DNA of 64,000 nucleotides from Aquamicrobium sp. LC103 (GCF_001014615.2 NZ_LBCQ02000001.1:62001-126000), one strand, 5' to 3'; shown: positions 8,736-16,816, counted from the stretch's first letter. Numbers and translations are program-made. The notes: generated from the sequence alone by a model not told the origin.

Positions 8736-9007
8736 GCGTTGCCTCCCTCGCTCGGAAAGCGCGCTTCGAGCAGGTCGCGGATCATCTCGGCGACGGTGAC
8801 GCCCTGCCGGAAAGCAGCGACCTTGACGCGGCCGCGCAACTCCGGGGTCACGTCGATGGTCAGTCGCGCGGTGTAGATGTCGGCCTTGGGCGACGCCGCT
8901 TGGATGGCCGGATTGGCTGACCCTTCTGCGCCGTTGCCCTGCTTGACCCAGGCATCGGCCGTGGGCGCTGCGGGCTTCGCGCCGAAGCTGACACGCTTGC
9001 CGCTCAT
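8732..9007 (-). CDS. Ribbon-helix-helix protein (ParA partner)
   Basis: This is a 91-aa small DNA-binding candidate. The C-terminal half, IYTARLTIDVTPELRGRVKVAAFRQGVTVAEMIRDLLEARF, has the strand-helix-helix pattern of ribbon-helix-helix proteins. It starts four bases before the parA stop (9004-9007), so it is probably the DNA-binding partner of ParA in a minimal partition pair. This role is inferred from position. Confidence 0.75.
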   Translation of the reverse strand: MSGKRVSFGAKPAAPTADAWVKQGNGAEGSANPAIQAASPKADIYTARLTIDVTPELRGRVKVAAFRQGVTVAEMIRDLLEARFPSEGGNA

Positions 9008-9639
9008 GAGACGCCTCCCATGATCTCGGCCGCGAGCGCGGCGATCTCGAGCGCGGCGGCCCCGCCGGGCTCCAGCTCGCGCGCGAGCCGGCCGGTGGCG
9101 ACGCTCTCGGCAAAGATGACGCGCTGGCCGATGTCGCGGGCGAGTGCCGGGATGTCTTCGGGCAAGGCTGCGCGCACGTCGCGGCCGATGATGGTGCCGA
9201 CGATGCGGCGATTGACGATGAAGGCGGCGCGAAGCTGCGGCTTGAACAGCCGCGCCTCGCCGACCAGCGCCACGATCTCGGCCGACGCCCAGACGTCATA
9301 GGGTGACGGCTGGACCGGGATCAGCACGAGGTCGGCGGCGAGGATCGCGGACCGGGCGAGCGCGGTGACGCGCGGCGGCCCGTCGATGACGACGTGATCG
9401 ACGCCGCGTGCCAGGTCGGGGATTTCGGCGTGCAGCGTCTCGCGCGGCAGGCCGACGACGCCGAACAGGCGCGGCAGGTCGCCTTCCGTACGTCGCTGCG
9501 ACCAGTCGAGCGCCGAGCCCTGCGGGTCGGCGTCGATGACGGTGACGCGGGCGCCGGAGGCGGCCAGCTCGCCGGCGAGATGGGTGGCGAGCGTGGTCTT
9601 GCCGACGCCGCCCTTCTGGTTGAGGAGCGCGACGATCAT
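9004..9639 (-). CDS. parA: ParA-family partition ATPase
   Basis: This 211-aa protein is a Walker-type partition ATPase. It starts MIVALLNQKGGVGKTTLATH (deviant Walker A) and continues with VTVIDADPQGSALDW and DHVVIDGPPRVT, the standard switch motifs. It lacks an N-terminal HTH, as in ParA proteins that pair with small ribbon-helix-helix partners such as the next gene. It should help maintain the excised element. The ATG at 9639 was chosen because the family begins directly at this strand. Confidence 0.92.
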   Translation of the reverse strand: MIVALLNQKGGVGKTTLATHLAGELAASGARVTVIDADPQGSALDWSQRRTEGDLPRLFGVVGLPRETLHAEIPDLARGVDHVVIDGPPRVTALARSAILAADLVLIPVQPSPYDVWASAEIVALVGEARLFKPQLRAAFIVNRRIVGTIIGRDVRAALPEDIPALARDIGQRVIFAESVATGRLARELEPGGAAALEIAALAAEIMGGVS

Positions 9640-9774
9640 GGCGCGCACCTCGACGGAGGGCCGGAGGGGATGTTTTGCACATCGCAGACGCCCCAAGAAG
9701 AAAAGTTAGATTCTGTATTAGGAAAGTTAGGGGCGCGGATTTGCGAGATGTCGCAATGCGTTAGGCCCTGTCCG

Positions 9775-9838
9775 TGCCTTTGATAGCACGATAGTCGTGC
9801 ATCCGATAGCACGAGGCTGGATGCCTTCGATAGCACGA
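9775..9838. repeat. Three 17-bp iterons, candidate replication origin
   Basis: Three direct copies of TGC(C/A)T(T/C)(T/C)GATAGCACGA lie at 9775-9791, 9798-9814 and 9822-9838, spaced 23 and 24 bp, about two helix turns. The core GATAGCACGA is identical in all three. An inverted half copy (TCGTGC, 9795-9800) makes the palindrome GCACGATAGTCGTGC at 9786-9800. They lie between the repA stop (9847) and parA, where an iteron origin for RepA would be expected. Confidence 0.65.
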
Positions 9839-9844
9839 GACGAT

Positions 9845-10705
9845 TCACAGTGTTTCCACAGCCTCCCTTGAACGAACGGGCAGACGCGGCAGGCCCGGAG
9901 CGAATGCGAGCAGCTCGCGGCCGTCATCGAGCCGGTCGACGCGCAGCCGGTAGCCGGGCAAGGGCTGGCGGCGCACGATGTCGCGGAGATCGCAGGCGAA
10001 GTTCGAGAAGCGCGAGAGGCTTCCGGACTTGGAATAGAGATGGCGGAAATCGAAGCTCCAGCCGCCGAGTTGATGGCCGCCATGCTTGCGCACCAGCCGA
10101 TAGAGCCAGCGTTCGATGCCGCCGAGCAGATCGAAGTAATCACGGTCGATGGTGAGGATCAGGGCGTTGTCGAGGACGCCTTCATAGAACCAGTCGGGCA
10201 CGATCATCTCGATGCCGAGCGGCCGGCCCTTGCCGTCGAGCCGTTCCTTCCATTCGTTGATCCATGAGAAGCGGTGCCGGCGTCGCTCGGATGGCTGGCG
10301 GATCGAGGTGGCGACGGTGGTGGCTTGCAGGCGGTCGAGCGCGGCCTTGAGGCGCTGATAGTCGCGGACGGATGTGCCGCGGCCGATGAAGGTCAGAATC
10401 TCGTAGGGCGTGGTCGCCATGAGCCGCGAAGTGCGCAGGCCGAGATCGCGGGCGTCGACGATCTGCGAGGCGGCCCATATCAGGATGTCGGCGTCCCAGA
10501 TGGTGGCGAGGCCAAATTCGGCCGGAGCCTCGACATGGATACGGACGTCGCCGGCCTCGAACCGGATCGGCTGGACGCGCTTCGACTTGGCGAGGGAGAA
10601 GAAGGGATAGGCCATGAGATCCTGTGCATCGCGGGCGGCCATGTCGCCGGGGCGGGAGCGGAACAATTCGAGCTGGTCGCGCTCGGAAGCGGGCCTGCGC
10701 GCCAT
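9845..10705 (-). CDS. repA: Replication initiator protein A (RepA-like)
   Basis: This 286-aa protein belongs to the replication initiator A family of alphaproteobacterial plasmids and ICEs. Features include LMAYPFFSLAKSKRVQPIRF near the N-terminus, TPYEILTFIGRGTS, RLKAALDRLQATTV and GGIERWLYRLVRKHGGHQ. It probably binds the three iterons immediately downstream and lets the circular form replicate or be processed after excision. It follows the excisionase-like gene at 10720 by 14 nt, so the two are likely co-transcribed. Confidence 0.88.
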   Translation of the reverse strand: MARRPASERDQLELFRSRPGDMAARDAQDLMAYPFFSLAKSKRVQPIRFEAGDVRIHVEAPAEFGLATIWDADILIWAASQIVDARDLGLRTSRLMATTPYEILTFIGRGTSVRDYQRLKAALDRLQATTVATSIRQPSERRRHRFSWINEWKERLDGKGRPLGIEMIVPDWFYEGVLDNALILTIDRDYFDLLGGIERWLYRLVRKHGGHQLGGWSFDFRHLYSKSGSLSRFSNFACDLRDIVRRQPLPGYRLRVDRLDDGRELLAFAPGLPRLPVRSREAVETL

Positions 10706-10719
10706 GCGGGTTCCGTCGA

Positions 10720-10950
10720 TCAGCGCGCTTTGGCGTAGCGTGGGTCGGAGGTGGTGGTGCAGGCGCGCGCCTCGATCCAGCTTTCAAGGTCGTCGATCGC
10801 ATAGACGACGCGGGAGCCGAGCTTGTGGAATCGCGGGCCGCCGCCGGTGACGCGCCTCTTGTTCAGCGTGTGCGGCGAGAGCTTGAGATAGGCGGCCGCT
10901 TCCTCATTGGTGAGGTAGCGGCCAGCCGGCGTGGGTTCGGGACGATTCAC
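10720..10950 (-). CDS. Excisionase / RdfS-like helix-turn-helix protein
   Basis: This is a 76-aa protein of the HTH_17/AlpA type. The core GRYLTNEEAAAYLKLSPHTLNKRR, then GGGPRFHKLGSRVVYAIDDLESWIE, is a winged-helix DNA-binding fold. In the Mesorhizobium ICE ICEMlSymR7A such a protein, RdfS, drives excision and is switched on by the FseA activator. Here it lies directly downstream of an FseA-like gene and upstream of repA and the transfer genes, so a recombination-directionality role is likely. This is by homology and order, not proof. Confidence 0.78.
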   Translation of the reverse strand: MNRPEPTPAGRYLTNEEAAAYLKLSPHTLNKRRVTGGGPRFHKLGSRVVYAIDDLESWIEARACTTTSDPRYAKAR

Positions 10951-11020
10951 GTTGCTGCCTCCGTCTCAGGCTGGCCGAGCGTGGCCCGGTCCAGCGGTTC
11001 GGAGGCAGCTTGGGCAAAGC

Positions 11021-11864
11021 CTATCCTGCTGCGTATGGAGAATCCCGGCCGGCGGGCTTTCTCCCTGACGCGACGGCGGCAGGCATGGGAAACTCGCCGG
11101 TCCTGCGCGCGGCTGCGCCCCAGAGAAGGCGGCGATAGCCGCCGTTCACGAGGAAGCGGCCGCGCCGGATGAGATAGCGGACCTTGGCGCGCAACTCGCT
11201 GTCGCTGTGCCATTTCTCCTTCACGATGCGCTCGCCAAAGATTGCAATGGCGATGTCGCGCTCGCTCGCGCCGGCAAGGTGTCCGTCGAGCGCCTGCAAG
11301 GATTGCATGGTGATGATCGGCTCGGCCGATCCGCGCCGGCCGACGCAACCGGCGTGCCGGCCGGCGATCATCGCCAGCATGTCCTTCGCCTCGCGCAGAC
11401 GCGCGCCGGCCCGTTCGTCCGGAGCGACCGAGAAGATGAACGGCTCGGCCGCATCGAGAGCGGAGGCGATATTGACGTGCCAGGAGCGACCGTGCCGGGT
11501 GAGCTTCAGCGCGAGGCGGTAGCCGTCGTGCCCGATCGCCTTGCGGCCGGGGAAACGCCACGGATCAAAGATCGGCGACACGGTATCCGGATTGTCGTCC
11601 GGCGCGATGGTCAGGGCGATGTCGGGATCAGGCTGCCAGAAAGGCAGCGCGTCACGGGCATCCGTCTCTGGATTCTCGAAGAAATCGTAACCCCCATTTT
11701 CGCGCGTGCGCGTCCGACGATTTCTGGCCCCGCGAGCTGAAGCGGCGCCAGTCGTTCCGGTAGTCCGGACTACGCCGAAGATGCTCCCAGGCAATGGCGG
11801 GGCGGTCGAGAAGCAGGATGAAGAGATAGGCAGCGTTGGCCATCCAGTCGTTGATGTTGGGCAT
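11021..11864 (-). CDS. FseA-like DUF6499/DUF2285 activator, +1 frameshift
   Basis: Two overlapping frames together encode one DUF6499-DUF2285 protein. Frame one (11652-11864) starts MPNINDWMAN after a strong GGAGGA site and reads to ARKWGLRF; frame two continues FENPETDARDALPFWQPD and includes the DUF2285 core LDGHLAGASERDIAIAIFGE and LVNGGYRRLLWG. Joining them needs a +1 shift at CGA TTT C (11687-11681), where tRNA-Phe can slip from TTT to TTC. ICEMlSymR7A makes its excision activator FseA through just such a programmed +1 frameshift, so this is probably regulation, not decay. The fusion protein would be about 280 aa. Confidence 0.8.
11678..11687 (-). promoter_or_regulatory. Putative +1 programmed frameshift site
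   Basis: On the minus strand the sequence reads CGA TTT C TTC. The zero frame ends Arg60-Phe61 and the DUF2285 frame resumes at TTC (11680-11678). UUU-to-UUC re-pairing of tRNA-Phe gives the required +1 shift. A G5 run at 11691-11695 on the coding strand is an alternative place for a simple indel. Confidence 0.6.
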
Positions 11865-12084
11865 GTTTCCTCCGCATCATTTTGACCCCCACCACCTTTT
11901 AACTTGACAATGTGCTTCAGGAATTGAGTTGGCTAAAGTCACACTCTCGTGTTTCGGCGGCGGGTACAGCGGTTATGCCGGTTCGGTAAGTAGGTTTGGA
12001 TTTGCTCACGCGAGATGCGAGGGCATCAACGATGGCCGGGCTGATTAGGCGATCGTCCGACCGAATGTCATCCAACCGGTACTG

Positions 12085-12290
12085 GCTAACAAAAACTCAA
12101 TGTTAGCTGTCCGACGCCTTGAAATGCCGTAACGTCATCCATATCTCACCGACGACTTCGGCGTTAGGCTGCACCTCGCGCTGGCCACAGGTATCTCGGT
12201 GTGACCCTCGGGAAGCACCCGGGGGACTGGGCTTCGGGAATACCTTCTCTCAGTTGACAACTCCATCGTGAAGATGAGGTTGCAGGTATG
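12085..12290 (+). ncRNA. Structured non-coding region upstream of the RT gene
   Basis: The gap 11865-12428 has no convincing long gene but is rich in pairing. Stems include GCTAACA/TGTTAGC (12085-12091/12101-12107); AGGTAT/ATACCT (12189-12194/12240-12245), enclosing an 8-bp stem CCCTCGGG/CCCGGGGG (12205-12212/12218-12225, one G-U); and CAACTCCATC/GATGAGGTTG (12258-12267/12273-12282, one mismatch). CAGGTAT occurs again at 12283-12289, so ATACCT could switch partners. Retrons and several defence RTs use an upstream RNA, so this is a candidate; strand and ends are inferred. Confidence 0.45.
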
Positions 12291-12316
12291 CCGGAGTCTA
12301 GCAATGGAGAACGCCC

Positions 12317-12508
12317 ATGATGAATAATCTGAAGCGCCTTCACCTTGCTGTATTGGTTCTGAAGATTTCTCTTCTTCTTATGAAGAATGCGGAAATTGCG
12401 ATTGAACTGATCAGCAAGGTGGTCAACTATGCCTCTCGAATTCGAAAATTTCAAACATTCCTACTGGAAAAAGGGGAAGCCGATCTACGTCCCGAACTCG
12501 TTCGGTGA
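12317..12508 (+). CDS. Small hydrophobic ORF upstream of the RT (doubtful)
   Basis: This is a 63-codon frame beginning MMNNLKRLHLAVLVLK with GGAG seven bases before the ATG. Its first half is strongly amphipathic/hydrophobic. The last 27 codons overlap the RT gene in another frame and look like an out-of-frame reading of it. It could be a leader peptide coupled to RT translation, a true small partner, or simply part of the upstream RNA. Confidence 0.3.
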   Translation: MMNNLKRLHLAVLVLKISLLLMKNAEIAIELISKVVNYASRIRKFQTFLLEKGEADLRPELVR

Positions 12509-13253
12509 GGAACTCGGCAAAAAGATCAAGCGCAAGGTCGCTAAAAAGTACACCTTCGACAATTTCATTTATCACTTCAAGGACGGCTCCCACGTGGTGG
12601 CCCTCCACCGGCACCGCAAGAACGCCTTTTTCTGCCGTGTAGATATCAGCCGGTTCTTTTACAGCGTCAAGCGCAACCGCCTGAAGCGCGTCCTTAAAAG
12701 CATAGGCATTTCCAAAGCCGAACATTATGCGAAGTGGTCGACGGTCAAGAATCCGTTTGATGGTGGCGGCTATGTTTTGCCCTACGGGTTTATCCAGTCC
12801 CCTATCCTCGCCACGCTTGTTCTCGCGGAATCGCCCATCGGCGCGTTCCTGCGTGGTTTGCCCGAAACCATCACCCCATCTGTGTACATGGATGACCTCT
12901 GCCTCTCCGGGCAGGATGAGGCCGAGCTGAAGGTCGCGTTTGACGGGCTTGTGGCTGCTGTGGTCGACGCCGGGTTTACGCTGAATGACGAAAAGACTCG
13001 CGAACCGGCCCCGCAGATCGATATATTCAATTGCTCGCTGGAAAGCGGCAGCACCGTAGTCCTACCGGAGCGGATCGAAGAGTTTTTCGCAAAAGAGCGC
13101 GAACCCGCCGCCACTGATGCGTTCGAGACGTACTGCGATATCGTCCAGTCGAAGACCTGGCGGATTGGGGAGTCCAAGCGCCGCCGGCGCAAGGCCTTCG
13201 AATCAAGGAAGAAGGCTGCGGCGGCTCCGCCTGCGCCAGCCGCAGGGGCTTGA
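12429..13253 (+). CDS. Reverse transcriptase of unassigned (UG/defence-like) type
   Basis: This short 274-aa reverse transcriptase has the core motifs: A (FCRVDISRFFYSV), B in an unusual form (LPYGFIQSPILATLVL), C (VYMDDLCLSG, the catalytic DD) and D (FTLNDEKTR). A basic, Ala/Pro-rich tail follows. There is no maturase or HNH domain, so it is not a group II intron RT. The retron NAxxH and VTG signatures are absent; FNCSL stands where VTG would be. The gene is less GC-rich than the ICE backbone around it and starts after AAGGTGG. Most likely a phage-defence RT using the upstream RNA; class not assignable by eye. Confidence 0.85.
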   Translation: MPLEFENFKHSYWKKGKPIYVPNSFGEELGKKIKRKVAKKYTFDNFIYHFKDGSHVVALHRHRKNAFFCRVDISRFFYSVKRNRLKRVLKSIGISKAEHYAKWSTVKNPFDGGGYVLPYGFIQSPILATLVLAESPIGAFLRGLPETITPSVYMDDLCLSGQDEAELKVAFDGLVAAVVDAGFTLNDEKTREPAPQIDIFNCSLESGSTVVLPERIEEFFAKEREPAATDAFETYCDIVQSKTWRIGESKRRRRKAFESRKKAAAAPPAPAAGA

Positions 13254-13481
13254 ACTACCCTCCTTCGTTACACCATAACTTTGTACTCGGAGTGGCAGGC
13301 GATCCTGCTCAGAGGTGGTTATATCCCCTGTCCACCCTGACAGTGAAATTCGGCCTGGTTGGCCGGTCGACCGTGGTTTCGCGAGCCGGGCGGAGCCCGG
13401 CGAGCGGCGTCCGTGTCGGTGAGGCGCAGCCGCGCCGCCGATGCGGATTTACGGATCGGCGGAAAATTCCGGATGCGGAAA

Positions 13482-13510
13482 GCCGTAGAGCCCGGTTCCG
13501 GCTCTACGGC
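13482..13510 (-). terminator. Hairpin after the DUF932 gene
   Basis: A perfect 11-bp stem, GCCGTAGAGCC with GGCTCTACGGC, and a 7-nt loop lie 7 bp past the DUF932 stop on the minus strand. It also faces the end of the RT gene 230 bp away. There is no long U-tract, so termination is inferred from position. Confidence 0.5.
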
Positions 13511-13517
13511 ATGACGG

Positions 13518-14360
13518 TCATCGCATCTTGAGGCGCTGCATGCCTTCTGCCAACGTCCAGAGCGCGCGGTTGAGGCTCACATTTTGGTCGATGCCGTTGA
13601 CGGCGCGGGTCTGGCTGCGCCGGATGCGGCCTTCGGCGTTGCGCTTCTGCCCATGCAGGCCGCCACGTATCAGGTTCTCCTGAATGGCGTTGAACGTCAT
13701 CCAGAGGCTTCGCCCGTCATCCTCGCGGCGGCGCGGCTGGATGATCTGGTCCGGGCGGATCGGGCTTTCATCCTCGCCGTAGCGGACGACAAGGCTTGCC
13801 TCCGCCAGCACGGTGCGCTCGTCCGCCGACAAGGTGATTTCCTTCATCGTCTCCGCGGCGTTGATCAGGCGCGGGAAGTCTTCCGCGACAGAATAGACGC
13901 CCTCGATGATCTCATGCTGGATATTGCCCTTGTGCGGCACGCGGACTTCCTCGAAGAGCTCGCCCGCAACAAGGCTGTTGGTGCAGACGAAACGCAGCAT
14001 GCCGGCGAACATCTGGTAGCTGGACGTTCCGTCATGGCTGTTCACGATGATGACTTCCGCCGCCTCCGGCTGGCCAATGCCGTCCTCGCGGCGCATGCGC
14101 AGCATGTGCTTGGCGTGGCCGTGGCGGCTGCCGTCGCGCGGGACGGACTGGACGGCGAAGAACGGGAACCATCCTTCCCCGCGCAACCCCTCCACGATGT
14201 CGATGGTGGGGACATAGACGTAACGCTCCGAGCGGCTGTCATGCGCTTCGCGGGCGAAGATCGACGGCACATGACGATAGAGCGCTTCATTGTCGAGGGC
14301 TTCGCGTCCGCTGATCTGGTGGCTGTTGCGGCCGAACCGCGTTGCAAGATGGTGGTGCAT
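13518..14360 (-). CDS. DUF932 family protein
   Basis: This 280-aa DUF932 protein is of the type widespread on plasmids and ICEs. Landmarks are RYVYVPTIDIVEGLRGEGW, VIIVNSHDGTSSYQMFAGM and FVCTNSLVAG, all conserved in the family. Its function is not established; the family resembles phage/plasmid-like protein TIGR03299. The start MHHHLATRF was chosen because a GGAAAGGA ribosome site precedes it. The leader upstream carries a hairpin repeat shared with the ParB-like gene at 20528. Confidence 0.88.
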   Translation of the reverse strand: MHHHLATRFGRNSHQISGREALDNEALYRHVPSIFAREAHDSRSERYVYVPTIDIVEGLRGEGWFPFFAVQSVPRDGSRHGHAKHMLRMRREDGIGQPEAAEVIIVNSHDGTSSYQMFAGMLRFVCTNSLVAGELFEEVRVPHKGNIQHEIIEGVYSVAEDFPRLINAAETMKEITLSADERTVLAEASLVVRYGEDESPIRPDQIIQPRRREDDGRSLWMTFNAIQENLIRGGLHGQKRNAEGRIRRSQTRAVNGIDQNVSLNRALWTLAEGMQRLKMR

Positions 14361-14375
14361 GGTCCTTTCCTTTCC

Positions 14376-14470
14376 CGTAATTGCCGGAGGCATGTCCCCC
14401 GACATGCCTCCCGGGGGCGCGTGAGCGCGCGGGGACGGGAGGGGACAAGTGCCGGCGAGCATGGCCGGGC
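14376..14470 (-). repeat. Leader repeat copy 1 with 11-bp hairpin
   Basis: In the untranslated leader of the DUF932 gene, GGAGGCATGTC (14386-14396) and GACATGCCTCC (14401-14411) form a perfect stem with a 4-nt loop, followed by CGGGGGCGCGTGAGCGC and GCCGGCGAGCATGGCCGGG. The same order recurs before the ParB-like gene at 20548-20640. The rest of the 14361-14734 gap shows no gene. Confidence 0.65.
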
Positions 14471-14734
14471 TGCCAGGGTGAGCGGGACGGAATGACGATG
14501 ATCGGAAGGATGACGGTCTTCGCCCGTTCTGCGAGCCGGCGGCCCTGCCATCGCGCAGGCGGCGCTTGAGGGGAGAAAGGGGTAAGACCCCTTGGCTTCC
14601 CCTCGGGATCGGCAAGGCGCCAGCCGTAGCCGATCAGGACAAACCGGAGCGCAGCTCGCCGTATTCCATTGAGGCGGCGGCGGGCATGAGCATGGCAAAG
14701 CCCCGCTTTCGCGGGGCTCGGCCGGTGGCCTGTC

Positions 14735-15049
14735 CTAGTTGGCGGGGCGGCGGCGCGACCAGATCAGCGCCCATTCCTCGCCTTCCGTCTCGACCAGGCT
14801 CGCAAAGATCGGAGCGGGGAAGCTCGGATCGTCCAGCTTGACCGAAAGGTAGTCGTTGCCCTTGGCGGACTTCTCCTTCCACGCCGCGCCGAACTCGGTG
14901 GCTCCGGTGAGCACGCGGAAGTCCGGGCTCTTCTCGTTGTCGCTGCCCTCGGCCTCGACGACCTTCACGGACTTCACGTTGAGGGTGAGGGTCTTGACCG
15001 ACCCGGTGAAGCCGTTGGGGGTGCGCGTGAAAGTGCCGATTGTAGCCAT
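14735..15049 (-). CDS. DUF736 family protein, second copy
   Basis: This 104-aa protein begins [20 protein letters not shown] and includes [33 protein letters not shown], the standard DUF736 pattern, ending in [10 protein letters not shown]. The start is set by the conserved N-terminus. It is followed on the same strand by a GC hairpin (AGCCCCGC/GCGGGGCT, about 14699-14717) that could terminate transcription. A degraded copy in opposite orientation lies at 15405-15757. Confidence 0.9.
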   Translation of the reverse strand: MATIGTFTRTPNGFTGSVKTLTLNVKSVKVVEAEGSDNEKSPDFRVLTGATEFGAAWKEKSAKGNDYLSVKLDDPSFPAPIFASLVETEGEEWALIWSRRRPAN

Positions 15050-15404
15050 GATGCGATTTCCTTCTGCTGATCGGGCCGCGCCCATCGCGGCCTCGATAGG
15101 GGGCTGCGGACCGGGGACGATCTGCCTGCAACACCCGGCGAGGACTTTTTTGAAGATGTGGAGACCGTAGAGTCTGCTATTCATGGCAGCTTTGAATCCT
15201 CCACATCTGTTTCGCGATGCAAAGCCGAGTCGGGGCCTCATGCAGCCTTTTGCATGGGGTGGTTCGGCGGCGGAAAAAAGCCGCAGGCGGGTGTTGCGGG
15301 AATAGGATCGAGGCGGCGCTTGCGTCGCCGGTCTTCGGTCAGAAGAACCAGATCGAGGTTGCTGTGGGGGTGGACTGAATCAGTCAGAAACGGGAAATCG
15401 CGTC
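15050..15404. other. Intergenic stretch between the inverted DUF736 copies
   Basis: There is no convincing gene here. A 13-bp palindrome, GACTGAATCAGTC (15373-15385), sits 20 bp before the decayed DUF736 copy and could be an old regulatory site. The remainder shows nothing recognisable. Confidence 0.4.
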
Positions 15405-15757
15405 ATGGCTGCAATCGGTCAGCGCTTTCATCGCAAGCACCGCCAACGGCTTCACCGGGTTGGGCAAGGCCAGCCTCGCACCCGAAACGTCAAGTCGGTG
15501 AAGGGCGTCGTCACTTCGGCCGAGCAAAGGCAGCGGCAACGAGAAGAGTCTGGATTTCCCTGTGTTCGCCGCAATAGCCACCGGGTTCGGCGCGGCGTGG
15601 AAGGCGACGTTCATCTTGGCAAGGGCAGCGACTATCTCTCGGTCAAGCTGGACGATCCGGGCTTCCCCGCTCCGATCGGCTCGTTGCGGGCGTGGTCGAG
15701 GCGGAAGGCGAGAAATGGGCGAAGATCTGATCGTGCAGCCGCCGCGCCGCCAACTAG
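15405..15757 (+). pseudogene. Decayed DUF736 copy
   Basis: Nucleotides from ATG (15405) to TAG (15757) align with the DUF736 gene at 14735-15049 in reverse orientation. Recognisable pieces appear in changing frames: NGFTG near the start, GFGAAWKA in the middle, then [16 protein letters not shown]. Several indels break the frame. Similarity continues beyond the stop (CTAGGACAGGCCACCGGCCG, then a GC hairpin), so a segment with its flank was duplicated and inverted before decay. Confidence 0.8.
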
Positions 15758-15969
15758 GACAGGCCACCGGCCGAGCCCTGCGAACGCGGGGCTTTGCCGG
15801 GCGAATGTCCGCCGCCGCCGTCCTTGCGTCAGGGATTGTCACGCGCATGCGCGAAGACCCGCAGGAGCTTCGGGAGCCGCCGCAAGCGGCGAGTAAAGCC
15901 CGGCCCGAAGGGCGACGCCCAAAATTCTCAGACCGATGCCGACAAGTCGCCTATCGTCGTTATGATTGA

Positions 15970-16239
15970 CTATGACGGCTTGGAAGCTGCTTTCTGCTCC
16001 TGGGCGGTCTCGGCCACTTCTCGGAGGACTTCATAGGGATCGAAGCCGATCACTTCCGCAAGCTCAAGGAACTCGACTACATCGACACGGCGTCCGCCGG
16101 ATTCGATTGCCGCGACGACCGACTGGTATCGGCCGAGCGCTTCTGCAAGGTCGGATTGGCTCATGCCGGCTTCGCGGCGCTTGTCGACCACGAGTCGAAC
16201 GAGGCGCACATGCCTTTGCGAGCGAAGGGTTTTCTGCAT
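15970..16239 (-). CDS. XRE-family helix-turn-helix regulator
   Basis: This is an 89-aa lambda-repressor-like protein. The HTH is RLVVDKRREAGMSQSDLAEALGRYQSVVAAIESGGRRVDVVEFLELAEVIGFDP. The start MQKTLRSQRH (16239) was preferred because an upstream in-frame ATG at 16275 adds only non-conserved sequence. It is divergent from the PAS-like gene at 16335, so the 95-bp gap may hold a shared control region. Target unknown. Confidence 0.82.
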   Translation of the reverse strand: MQKTLRSQRHVRLVRLVVDKRREAGMSQSDLAEALGRYQSVVAAIESGGRRVDVVEFLELAEVIGFDPYEVLREVAETAQEQKAASKPS

Positions 16240-16334
16240 ATGCGCTGCCGGCCATTGACGAAACCGGCAGACCAATTAAACCGAAAAACAGGAAACCAGA
16301 AAATCTGGTTGACCCTTCGACGGTGAAGACCTGT

Positions 16335-16772
16335 ATGGATTCTCGACTGATGGCCGACCGCCATCCGGTGCTCGGTCGGCTCTATCGGCTCTGGCTGGCG
16401 CGCGGTGACGGCGCAGCGCTGCCGCTGGCCGAGAACATCGCAGGGCGGCTGGCCGATCTGGATGATGTGATCGTGGTGATCCGGCGTCCGGCCGAATCGG
16501 ATGAAACGCCGAGGATCGAGTGCAGCGGCCGGGTTGTCGACCGCATATTCGGGGTGGCGATGACGGGCCAGCCTGTCGGCCGGCTCACGCCGTCAAGCGA
16601 TCACGCCGAGAATGAATCCGCGCTGGTGTTCGCGTCGGGCCGCACATTGATGATGGAGGACCAGGTGGAGCTTCCGGGCGGGCCGGCGCGCATTGCGCGG
16701 CTCTATCTGCCGCTCGCGGATTCCGCCGGCGAGGTGACGGCGATCATCGTGGGCGTCGCCAAGGTTGCCTGA
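16335..16772 (+). CDS. PAS-like (PAS_5-type) domain protein
   Basis: This 145-aa protein has a layout like the alphaproteobacterial PAS_5 family: HPVLGRLYRLWLARGDGAALP, ADLDDVIVVIRR, and an end RIARLYLPLADSAGEVTAIIVGVAKVA. No output domain is attached. It is probably a sensor or scaffold module of unknown ligand. The assignment rests on the family layout, not on a catalytic motif. Confidence 0.6.
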   Translation: MDSRLMADRHPVLGRLYRLWLARGDGAALPLAENIAGRLADLDDVIVVIRRPAESDETPRIECSGRVVDRIFGVAMTGQPVGRLTPSSDHAENESALVFASGRTLMMEDQVELPGGPARIARLYLPLADSAGEVTAIIVGVAKVA

Positions 16773-16816
16773 AAGCTGCAAAGGCGGATTTCCGTAAATC
16801 GTGGGTTCTGTCGCCG

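Noticed and set aside
10947-11561. 204-codon minus-strand frame over the DUF2285 region
   Set aside because: It is Arg/Pro-rich as expected for an out-of-frame reading; the DUF2285 motifs are in another frame.
11021-11864. Calling the DUF6499/DUF2285 gene a plain pseudogene
   Set aside because: The break is a single +1 shift at a TTTC slip site, in a family known to use programmed +1 frameshifting; both halves are otherwise intact.
12429-13253. Group II intron or retron identity for the RT
   Set aside because: No maturase/HNH domain, and NAxxH and VTG retron signatures are missing.
12000-13520. Diversity-generating retroelement
   Set aside because: No template/variable repeat pair and no Avd or C-type lectin target gene were seen.
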